Positions 1-7,900 of a stretch of DNA of 11,837 bases are shown piece after piece. A model generated the notes under the pieces. It ran no database searches. It was not told the DNA's origin and worked only from the letters and a program-made list of their open reading frames with translations. A program made the translations under genes and the position numbers. Source of the DNA: Candidatus Pacearchaeota archaeon (lineage in GTDB: Archaea; Nanoarchaeota; Nanoarchaeia; Pacearchaeales; GW2011-AR1). The stretch lies in the NCBI GenBank assembly GCA_002690445.1, contig NZER01000272.1, positions 1 to 11,837 of the forward strand. The letters run 5' to 3'. Numbering within the stretch: the first letter of the stretch is position 1; each line of letters starts with the position of its first letter.

Positions 1-1
1 A

Positions 2-889
2 GAAATAAGACCAGGAGAAACATTTGACATAAAGCTTGAAATGGAAGATGTTATAAGCAGTATAGAGGTGGGTGAAACAAATCTTATAAAAACAGGATTT
101 TCTGGACTTGATGAATTAGCAGGTGGAATGACAAGGGGCGAGATTACAATAGTTGGTGGTAGGCCTGGGCATGGTAAAACAACATTTACTATAAATCTTA
201 TAAAAAGTCTTATAGAGAATGATAAAAAGGTTGCCCTGTTTAACAGGGAAATGACTAATGTTGAAATGCTAAAAAAACTTATAACACTTGAAAGTGGTGA
301 CCTTTCTTATGGGATGATACGCAGGGGAATATTTGATATGCAGAGTATGGCAGAACTTACAAGGGTTAAACAAGCCATAATAGATAAGTACTCCCAAGAT
401 AAGTTCGTCATGTTCGACAACCTTAAAGATTTTAGCTCTGGAGCTTCAGAAGTTAAAAAGTTTAAGCCAGACGTTATAATAGATGATTATATTCAGCTTA
501 TAAGACCTGATAACCCCCTTGAGCAAAGACGTTTACAGCTTGAAAAGATTGTTAATGATTATAAGTGGCTCGCTAAATCTACCAAATCCTGTGTAGTTCT
601 TGTATCACAACTCAACAGGCAGATTGAAAGTAGACTATCTCAAAGACCCATGCTTTCAGACCTCGCAGAGAGTGGTGCAATAGAGCAAGTTGCAGAAAAT
701 GTATGGTTTATATTTTATGACTATAAGATTAACTTTACAAAGAGCAAGGTTGGTGCAAATGGAATAGAAGTAATAGGATCAAAGGTGAGATATGGCAATT
801 CAGGTGCTGTCAAGCTTGGTTTTGATGGGGACAAGGTAAAGTTATATAACACAATGGAAGATTTTAGGGAGGCAAGAAAAAATGTTTGA
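2..889 (+). CDS. DnaB-like replicative helicase, C-terminal ATPase domain (5' partial)
   Basis: This is a RecA-fold hexameric DNA helicase of the DnaB family, which unwinds duplex DNA at the phage replication fork using ATP. Counting from the Met at base 41, Walker A is GRPGHGKT (residues 40-47). The H1a glutamate lies in the NREM segment (E70), Walker B is VIIDDY (145-150), and the SQLNR motif is at 189-193. It is followed by the DnaB signature LSDLAESGAIEQ and a KVRYGNSG segment (248-255) that matches the arginine-finger region. The reading frame has no stop between that Met and the left edge (it reads EIRPGETFDIKLE), so the Met is probably internal and the N-terminal domain or linker lies outside the window. 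KaiC/RecA-like ATPases share Walker A, but the SQLNR and LSDL...SGAIEQ motifs favour DnaB. The 3' end overlaps the next gene by 8 bp. Confidence 0.9.
   Translation, partial: EIRPGETFDIKLEMEDVISSIEVGETNLIKTGFSGLDELAGGMTRGEITIVGGRPGHGKTTFTINLIKSLIENDKKVALFNREMTNVEMLKKLITLESGDLSYGMIRRGIFDMQSMAELTRVKQAIIDKYSQDKFVMFDNLKDFSSGASEVKKFKPDVIIDDYIQLIRPDNPLEQRRLQLEKIVNDYKWLAKSTKSCVVLVSQLNRQIESRLSQRPMLSDLAESGAIEQVAENVWFIFYDYKINFTKSKVGANGIEVIGSKVRYGNSGAVKLGFDGDKVKLYNTMEDFREARKNV
866..872 (+). promoter_or_regulatory. Strong ribosome binding site for the RuvC-like gene
   Basis: AGGGAGG lies 9 nt before the ATG at 882, inside the helicase gene. It supports independent initiation despite the 8-bp overlap. Confidence 0.75.
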
Positions 890-1403
890 TTTTGAAAAGA
901 AACTATTTATAGGGATAGACCCTGGAATGAATGGTGGGGTAGCCTTTATAAAGCCAGAGATGGAAAATGATTATATAAAAGCTATAAGATGCCCAAAGAC
1001 TGCCTATGAAATGGCAGGAGTTCTTGAAGCAGGGATAGGTGAAACAAGTGCAGATAATGTCATTCTATTTATAGAACATGTATGGTCATTCCCAGGAGAT
1101 GGCAGAGTTAGTGCCTTCAGGTTTGGTTATAACTATGGGCTATGGAAGGGAATAGCAGCATCTAGTGAAATTGAGGTTTATAATGTAGCACCAAGAAGGT
1201 GGCAGGGAACATTTGATATTCCTGATAAACTCCATGGAAGAGAAAGAAAAAAATGGCTTAAAGAACATGCAGAGTCTTTATATCCAAATATAAAGGTAAC
1301 ATTTAATGTTGGTGATGCTATTCTTATAGCAAGCTATGGAAAGGATTGTTATTATAATGATGAAATGCCTGAGCCTGAAGGTGGGTTAGGGGTAATACAA
1401 TGA
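882..1403 (+). CDS. RuvC-like Holliday junction resolvase
   Basis: This is a small RNase H-fold nuclease of the RuvC type seen in phages, expected to cut branched DNA made during replication, recombination or before packaging. The motif IGIDPG gives the first catalytic acid (D13). FIEH gives E65, in the usual second position. GDAILIASYG gives D145 as the late acidic residue of the family. A fourth acid is not obvious, which is common in short phage versions. At 173 residues it matches normal RuvC length. The start is well supported: AGGGAGG (866-872) lies 9 nt before the ATG. The gene overlaps the helicase by 8 bp and the next gene by 4 bp (ATGA), so the three are probably co-translated. The substrate specificity is inferred from the family, not visible in the sequence. 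Confidence 0.83.
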   Translation: MFDFEKKLFIGIDPGMNGGVAFIKPEMENDYIKAIRCPKTAYEMAGVLEAGIGETSADNVILFIEHVWSFPGDGRVSAFRFGYNYGLWKGIAASSEIEVYNVAPRRWQGTFDIPDKLHGRERKKWLKEHAESLYPNIKVTFNVGDAILIASYGKDCYYNDEMPEPEGGLGVIQ

Positions 1404-1882
1404 TTACAAAGGCTACCTATCGCCATGAATCAGATTTTAAATTAAGAAATTCAAATAGAATAGCAGAGCCAAAAGCTATAGAATATATGGAGAGAAGGCA
1501 GGTTCGTTATGTAAGGAGTGGATTAGATGCTTTAGATTTTAATGGACCTATATGGAAAATACCTGTCTTTATAAGGTCTATTCCTGACTTTATTATATTT
1601 AACCAATATGATCAGCCATTGTTTTTAGAGGCTAAAGGATTTAAGGGGATGGTGAAGCTTAAAATAAAGGATTTAAAAAACTACAGGTTATGGAATGATC
1701 ATCTTGAGATTATTATATTTCTATATGATATTGTTAATAAGGCTTATTGTGAGGTTATGTTTAATGAGGTTGTGAAGATTATAACAGATAGAAAACCTGA
1801 AATAAAATCATATCCTGAGCATCTTGATAATAAATACTATGAAATTCCTACACATTGGCTACCAAACTTCACGAATTTTTAG
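1400..1882 (+). CDS. PD-(D/E)XK-family nuclease, T7 endonuclease I-like
   Basis: This is a 160-residue protein with the core signature of the PD-(D/E)XK nuclease fold. It shows IPDFI (P62, D63), then about 13 residues later LFLEAKG (E77, A78, K79), followed by a helix-forming region rich in Lys. The PDF...EAKG spacing resembles phage T7 endonuclease I and other junction or VRR-type nucleases. I infer a role in resolving or processing branched phage DNA. The alternatives are a restriction-like or repair nuclease, which sequence inspection alone cannot separate. The start is supported by AGGGG (1388-1392), 7 nt upstream, and by a 4-bp ATGA overlap with the RuvC-like gene. Its last 24 bp overlap the 3' end of the convergent gene on the other strand. 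Confidence 0.68.
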   Translation: MITKATYRHESDFKLRNSNRIAEPKAIEYMERRQVRYVRSGLDALDFNGPIWKIPVFIRSIPDFIIFNQYDQPLFLEAKGFKGMVKLKIKDLKNYRLWNDHLEIIIFLYDIVNKAYCEVMFNEVVKIITDRKPEIKSYPEHLDNKYYEIPTHWLPNFTNF

Positions 1883-2905
1883 TTTCATATTATATACACC
1901 ATTCGCAACCTGATCGAATTTAAAGCTCTTCATATCAAATTTGCAGATTGCGAACTGGTCGGGATTGTTATTGCCAGACCCAGGAGTATCACCATCACCA
2001 TCGGGTTGGAAGATAAATGGCAACTGTCCACCATTAGTTTTATGGATCACTTGTGAAAAGAAATTGTCATCAGTCAGTAGATTATAATTAAAATTACCAT
2101 GAGTATCTGTCCCTGTATCATCAACATCAGAATGCATGTTTATATCACCAGCATCATAATCAGACCCAAGAAATAAATTTCCATTAAAATCAGTTCCTGA
2201 TAGCCCACTACTTAAAGATTGATTAAGTCCAAACATATCTGATCCTTGCATATAATTAAATGATAAGTCCCAAATACGCCTTCCACTACGGGATAGTGCT
2301 TGATTAATAGTGCTGCCAGTAGGATAACTTAATTCCCAGGCTGCTAATGATCCCCATGTAGGAGATTTTATATGTCTATAATCCACAAGATCGGAACCCC
2401 CTTTGGTGCGAATACGTTTTACACTATTGCCCATTTCTCTTGTCATAGTTAAGTCTAGTTCTGGACTATGTGGCATATCGTAATATGTCCCAATTACCAC
2501 AGAGCCTATTTGATTGATATACTCCGAAACCTTAAGCTCTTTAATATCATTACTACCCGTAAATGTTGTGATAGAAAATCCACTATACTGTGGATAACAC
2601 CACCCATCTTGATTAGGATCTCCATTAATTACATTAGTCATTTGCACTTTAGCTGATGTATAATCTTCAATACTATAAGAATTACTCCCAGGAGGACTGA
2701 TATCATGTCCAAGAACAGCAAGGAAGCCATTGTCTGCCATACCAAGAAAATCTAAATTTATGTCATAAGCATTAGACATCTCAACAGGTAGGGTTAGTAA
2801 TTTATTATCTGTATCGTTTTCTGGTAATTGTACAGCACCTGTAACTGATAACCATTCAGGTATATTTATATAAAATCTTGGAGTACCAACATTTTGATAA
2901 GCCAC
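1859..2905 (-). CDS. Phage structural protein, paralogue B of a tandem pair (putative tail/receptor-binding)
   Basis: I do not recognise a named family. The 348-residue product is a full-length paralogue of the gene directly upstream. Both begin MAYQNVGTPRFY and both contain a YYDMP..P.L.L.M.R segment (here 141-156). Both have a W..L..WEL segment, a SGRR.WDL.F.YM..SD motif (207-223), DDNFFSQV.HKT.GG.LPFIFQP (279-301), NPDQFAICK (314-322) and a C-terminal EVW. Between NQSL and LLTDDNFFSQ it has a long Asp/Gly-rich loop (about 231-276), roughly twice as long as in the paralogue. No signal peptide or membrane segment is seen. The start is GTG, with AAGAGGTG 6 nt upstream inside the end of the preceding gene. 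It is the last gene of the tail block, so a tail fibre, decoration or receptor-binding role is a guess from position. Confidence 0.7.
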   Translation of the reverse strand: MAYQNVGTPRFYINIPEWLSVTGAVQLPENDTDNKLLTLPVEMSNAYDINLDFLGMADNGFLAVLGHDISPPGSNSYSIEDYTSAKVQMTNVINGDPNQDGWCYPQYSGFSITTFTGSNDIKELKVSEYINQIGSVVIGTYYDMPHSPELDLTMTREMGNSVKRIRTKGGSDLVDYRHIKSPTWGSLAAWELSYPTGSTINQALSRSGRRIWDLSFNYMQGSDMFGLNQSLSSGLSGTDFNGNLFLGSDYDAGDINMHSDVDDTGTDTHGNFNYNLLTDDNFFSQVIHKTNGGQLPFIFQPDGDGDTPGSGNNNPDQFAICKFDMKSFKFDQVANGVYNMKLKIREVW

Positions 2906-3955
2906 TTACCACACCTCTTCTATTTTTAAGGAAATGTCATATACATTATGTGCAGTTTGTTTTGCCTTTAATGAATTATTTGCAATTTTACATATAGCGA
3001 ATTGATCGGGGTTACTATCAGATGAGTTTGGCTGGAAAATAAATGGTAAAGTACCACCCAGAGTTTTGTGCCAAACTTGCGAAAAGAAATTATCATCATT
3101 AAGAAGCGTGTTTGTAAAAACATCATCACCATCACCATCACTATATCCTGATGTTTCATAATTAGTTAACATCTGATTAGGCCCCCAAAGGTCACTATCA
3201 CTCATGTAGGAAAATTTTAAATCCCAAGTTCTTCTTCCAGATTTTGATAATCCTCTAATATATGGTGCTATATCAGCCTCCCATCCCCCCACAGATGGAT
3301 CCCCTGCTAATTCCCAGGCACCAAGATCACCCCACTTCGGTGCCTTGCTCCACATTGTATTACTCATAGAATTGCCATTATAAGTAGTAAATTCTTTAGT
3401 TCCACCATAATCACGGCTCATTGCAAGAGAAAGATTAGGTGCATTTGGCATATCGTAGTAATTTCCGTGAGAGATACAGCCAATTTTAAAATCTGAAGAA
3501 TAAGTATCACTAACAGGATCAAGCCCAAATGTAAGCGTAGAGCCTGTATTATCAAACTCATAACATAGAGTAAAACCATCATGGGGCGAAGAAGTATCAG
3601 GTGAGTAATTTATATAATTATTTGGATAATCAGAATATGTAACACCCCCATCCAAAGAAAATCTTATTTTTGCCTGGGCAGATGACGAATTATGCCCCAA
3701 TAGAGCAGTATATGCTTTCCATTTATTATCTGCTGTCATTATCGCTGGAGCAGCATTATAGGCTATATAAACACTGCCTTCCGGGGTATTTTGTGAAGGT
3801 ATTAACTGGGGATTAGTAGGGTTTAAACTTATTAAACTCTCTTTGGATACTATAATATACCCATAGGCGTCCGTATAATATTCCACCCCTAATGATTTAA
3901 GCCATAATAAATGATCTACATAAAATCTTGGTGTGCCTACATTCTGATATGCCAT
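2906..3955 (-). CDS. Phage structural protein, paralogue A of a tandem pair (putative tail/receptor-binding)
   Basis: This is a 349-residue product of unrecognised family and a paralogue of the downstream gene, with the same N-terminal MAYQNVGTPRFY. It shares GNYYDMPNAP (164-173), the GRRTWDLKFSYM region (240-251), DDNFFSQVWHKTLGG (287-301), LPFIFQP and NPDQFAICK (315-323). It also ends in EVW. The first 130 residues after the shared start diverge strongly, and the loop at about 261-283 carries a short DGDGDD run. The composition is rich in Asn, Ser, Gly, Asp and aromatic residues, typical of beta-rich virion surface proteins. The ATG start directly follows the upstream TAG, and GAGGG lies about 8 nt before it. 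The TAA stop directly abuts the GTG of the next gene. I infer a distal-tail or host-contact role from its place after the hub. Confidence 0.7.
   Translation of the reverse strand: MAYQNVGTPRFYVDHLLWLKSLGVEYYTDAYGYIIVSKESLISLNPTNPQLIPSQNTPEGSVYIAYNAAPAIMTADNKWKAYTALLGHNSSSAQAKIRFSLDGGVTYSDYPNNYINYSPDTSSPHDGFTLCYEFDNTGSTLTFGLDPVSDTYSSDFKIGCISHGNYYDMPNAPNLSLAMSRDYGGTKEFTTYNGNSMSNTMWSKAPKWGDLGAWELAGDPSVGGWEADIAPYIRGLSKSGRRTWDLKFSYMSDSDLWGPNQMLTNYETSGYSDGDGDDVFTNTLLNDDNFFSQVWHKTLGGTLPFIFQPNSSDSNPDQFAICKIANNSLKAKQTAHNVYDISLKIEEVW
2912..2919 (-). promoter_or_regulatory. Ribosome binding site for the GTG start of structural paralogue B
   Basis: On the minus strand AAGAGGTG lies 6 nt before GTG (2903-2905). 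It overlaps the codons for the conserved C-terminal Glu-Val of paralogue A, so the end of one gene serves as the start signal of the next. Confidence 0.7.
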
Positions 3956-4918
3956 CTATCTCGCCCTCTTTTTCTTTATTAATTTCAATCCAGGTGGAAC
4001 ATGGCTTGGGCTTTTTGTTGGGACAAGTTTATCTATAACCTCACCATTCTGAACTTGCTTAAAATATAAATCCTGTGAATTTTCATCATGTGTAGCTCCG
4101 GTCATACAGGCTGAATCTTTAAGATGAATATGATATTCCCCCTCATACGGAATTTCTCTTGGCAACGATCCAGGTATAGCTGGTTTTGCTCCTGCAATAT
4201 TCGATCTAATATGAATTTGACCAGAAGAACCTTGTGAACTTCCGACTATACATCTGTGCCCAGGTAATAAAGTCATAAGAGAACCTAACCAAGTACCATT
4301 AATCCACCAAGCACTACTCGTCCCACTTTCGTAGTGCATTGATATTACAACATCAGTCTGTGGGTCAAAAATATTCGGTGTACTTTCAGCAAGATCCAAG
4401 GGCTGATTGTAACCAAGAGTTACATCAATTAAAAAGCTATCTCCATGATTAAATGTAATCCATTCACCTGGCCTACCCCTGCCCTCTCCTTCTTTTAAAT
4501 AAAATTGTCCCCTGTGTTTTGTATGTAGATTTTCTATAATTTGTTGGTATTGACCTATTATATTGAAAGAATCATGCCCTACTGATAAATCTTCTGCATT
4601 GGTTGTCATAGTTTCGGCAGTTGAATTTAAAAGGTTGCTATAATCCATAACTCTTTTTATGGTACATTCAACAAATTCCCCATCTTTGCTAGCAACTATT
4701 ACAGATATTATATTTAGTGTTCCCCTATATTTAAAAAGATCATTTAGGTATCCTTCGCCAATGGGAAAAACCAAAATACCATTATTTTTATGATTCAACG
4801 CAAAATTATCACCAGCAGTTTTTTCTACCCTTATATTGCCATCATACTTAATCTGAACGCCCCTTATTTCAGAACCTTCTATCGTACACTCACCATTGCC
4901 GTAATAAAGATAAGCCAT
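3956..4918 (-). CDS. Hypothetical phage structural protein downstream of the tail hub
   Basis: This is a 320-residue product whose family I cannot name. Residues 1-115 look like a compact beta-rich domain (YYGNGECTIEG, IRGVQIKYDG, GILVFPIGEGYLNDLF, ISVIVASKDGE, CTIKRVMDYS). The remainder is Gly/Ser/Trp-rich and could be a second beta domain. The C-terminus is very basic (KKKRAR). It has no signal peptide, membrane span or enzymatic motif. Its start overlaps the stop of the hub gene as TAATG, and there is no strong Shine-Dalgarno, so re-initiation after the hub gene is likely. Its TAG stop abuts the ATG of the next gene. Its place between the hub and the paralogue pair suggests a baseplate or tail-tip component; this is inferred from synteny only. 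Confidence 0.65.
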   Translation of the reverse strand: MAYLYYGNGECTIEGSEIRGVQIKYDGNIRVEKTAGDNFALNHKNNGILVFPIGEGYLNDLFKYRGTLNIISVIVASKDGEFVECTIKRVMDYSNLLNSTAETMTTNAEDLSVGHDSFNIIGQYQQIIENLHTKHRGQFYLKEGEGRGRPGEWITFNHGDSFLIDVTLGYNQPLDLAESTPNIFDPQTDVVISMHYESGTSSAWWINGTWLGSLMTLLPGHRCIVGSSQGSSGQIHIRSNIAGAKPAIPGSLPREIPYEGEYHIHLKDSACMTGATHDENSQDLYFKQVQNGEVIDKLVPTKSPSHVPPGLKLIKKKRAR

Positions 4919-7900
4919 TAACCCGGACCACAGTTATTTGCCAGAATGCAATTAGACAGTTGAACAATATCCAGCACATTCCAGGAACCGTCTCCGTTTA
5001 AGTCCCCGTTAAGACCATTTACATGATCATCGCAGTTATTTGCCAGAACGCAGTTAGTCAGTTGAACAATATCCAATACATTCCAGGAACCGTTTCCATC
5101 TAGGTCGCCCGGAACAACCTCAACATGTTCCCAATCTTCATGTTTAATAATTTTAATGGTAAGATCAAGTGCTGAATTTCTATCAGGGTATCTATAATTT
5201 ATGTTAATTATGGGACTAACATTAATATACTCATAACCCTCAAGTACAGAAGACGGTATCCAACCACCGTCATCAGGATTTAAATTTTCTGTTATATAGA
5301 ATTCATATATATTATTAGGATTATATTGGTCTACAGATTGCCAGAGCATACCTTCATAATATATGCCTGGCCCCCCTATATTAACAGAAAAGTCATCAAG
5401 CTCTTCTTGATTATAAAAAGTCAGTTGTGTAACCCTTAAGCGTAACACGCGAGTTTCCTCTCCTGGCTCGTATATTACATTTTCACTCCAATAATTGTAT
5501 ATATCCTGATAAGACAACTGCCCAGTACTATCCCCAATCTGAATTTCACGAGCCAAACCTTGCCCTGCATGAAAAAATTCTATTCCAGGCTGACTCCCTC
5601 CCTCTTCCGTCTCTACCATTAAGGTTTGCCAATTAAACTGATCATCAACACTACCACCTGTATGAATGTCAACTTGAATCATATGTGCATAAGGCTCATT
5701 TGGATTAAAATCACACTCATTATAAACTTGGTATGGCTGTTGACCACCATAATCATATATTTTCTGTGGGAAGGTTGGATTGCCTGCCTCATCTTCCTCG
5801 TAAAGAAGTACGCCATTTCCCCCAGGTCGATTTTCTAAAGGAACACCTGTTGCTTTTGCTGGAGTATAAACGCTGCCCTGATTCCCTTCGTGATAATAAA
5901 ATGATTCTATATCTACCATGCCTGTTTCACCTTCTGCAAGTACAGGCATATAAATATCGCAACCTTCACAGTCAGGATATCCCATAGTGCTAGGATCTTC
6001 TCCCCATTCCCAGAGATTAAATTCCTCGTGCATAATAATACCATTTGCGTCAGTAACAAGATGAGGCACCATACACCAATACTCAAATTTAGGTATAACA
6101 CAACTGCCATCATCTGATGTGGCATCGGGATTATAATTATAAGCATCCATATCCGTACAGCCAGCTGCAAATACAATCTCTTCCCCTGATAAATTGTGCA
6201 TCATAATTGTTTCTATTTCTACCCATTCAAGTGTCTTGTTGGTAGATAAAATCATAAAATAAGGAAATATTTGCTGACCGTTAATCTCTCCACCGTGTTC
6301 TGTATAATTTATTCCGTAAGGCATAGCTTTGCCCAAAATATTATCAAACTCTACAATATCACCAATCTCAAGATCCATATATTTTAAGGGCAATTTAACT
6401 TTTATCTTTAAATGCTGGTTGCAATTCCATAGTAATGTCCATACTGCAAAAGCCTTGGCAGTAATTGCATCACGAATATATTTGCCCCTATGATCATCAA
6501 TTACAAGGGTAGAATCGCTATGATCATCGTCATTCGCCACATCCCCAAACCCATAATAGCTTGTTTTGTAGCCAGATAAAATAAAGTTAGCCTGAATATG
6601 ATCGTACATTATCCCCAAATCTAGAATACTCAATTTTTTGGTAAATTCATCTTCGGAATAATCATACCTATACCTAAAATCAATAGCTGTTTTTACATCT
6701 TCTATCTTTGTCCTGCTATAAGAAAAATTTATAACATCATCTTCTCTTATTGTAGAATCAGCAGAATCATAAGTTGGTTTTATAATATCAAGTTTAAACC
6801 TACCCATATTATCAAAACGTGGGATATACGGTGATGAAGATGCCATCTCCTCAATAAGTCTCTTGCTATTAATTTTCTTACTAATTGTAAAATCATATAT
6901 CCAATCATATATAAGACTCGCATCGGCATTATAACCAGCATCAATAACGTCTCCTGAATATCCAATTTCATCCTGAATTATATCTTGAATAACATATCCA
7001 GCACTAGGATGGACAGCACCTGCTTCATAGCCATCTCCCGTCATGCCTCTTCCCCATATAAAAGCGTAGAATTTTTTATCAAGTGGTTTTTCAATATCTA
7101 CTGATACCATAGTTTTAACTTCTCTAAGATAAAATGATGTATCCGTCCATGCTGGATTATCTCCATCATAGAGGTCATGACTCGGGCTGCCTGCATTGTT
7201 TAAGTCTGCAAAATTCTGACCATAAAGCTCAAATGCTGCTTCCCCACTACCACCAGTAGGGCCTAACCCATACTTTAATACTGGCGTATTACCGTATATG
7301 TTACTGCTTACATAATTTGAGTCAACTGTAAACACCCCCCAAGACGTAGATCCACCATGACTAGCATAATTAGGATCCGTAACTGGCCAAAACACTAAAT
7401 AAAAACATGGCCAGTTAAAGGACAAGGAAGATGGTATATCAAACCCATCTTCTGCCCAATTGCCCCCCCAAACAGGAGTATCTGCAGTTGTTTGTATCGC
7501 ACCAGAGGTAGTCCATGAATACAGATTATCATTTTCAACTGGATTTATAAGTGTATACCAATCTTGTGTATCATCTGTCTTTTGTGGCATATGTATATCA
7601 CCACCACTACTACTGCCCAAAGTCAGTATAAGGCCAAGCACATGAGTATATTCTGCACTAGACTCATAACAATCTATATTAAGTCTAAATTCAGGTGCAT
7701 ATCCTCTATGCCTCGACGCATCAGCCGTCTCATATAAGCCACGAAATTTTCTAAAGAAGATGCTATCAGTACCATCAGTTAAATTTTCTACCATCCCAAT
7801 TTCCGTCCCAAAAGAATCAGTTTCAATATCTGATATATCTATATATGTACCCCTTACAATCTCTCCAAAATCATGCCCCTGAACAGAAAAATTGACAAAG

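Noticed and set aside
24..29. TTGACA resembling a -35 promoter box
   Set aside because: It lies within the open helicase frame and I see no matching -10 element at proper spacing.
41..889. Treating the Met at base 41 as the true start of the helicase
   Set aside because: The frame is open to base 2 with plausible linker sequence, and no ribosome binding site is properly placed before base 41.
2468..2656. 62-codon + strand frame inside structural paralogue B
   Set aside because: No Shine-Dalgarno and no domain; it is antisense to a gene whose homology to its neighbour supports the minus-strand reading.
1859..3955. Diversity-generating retroelement target in the two paralogues
   Set aside because: No reverse transcriptase, template repeat or adenine-biased variable repeat near a C-terminal lectin domain is visible. 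The differences look like old divergence and indels.
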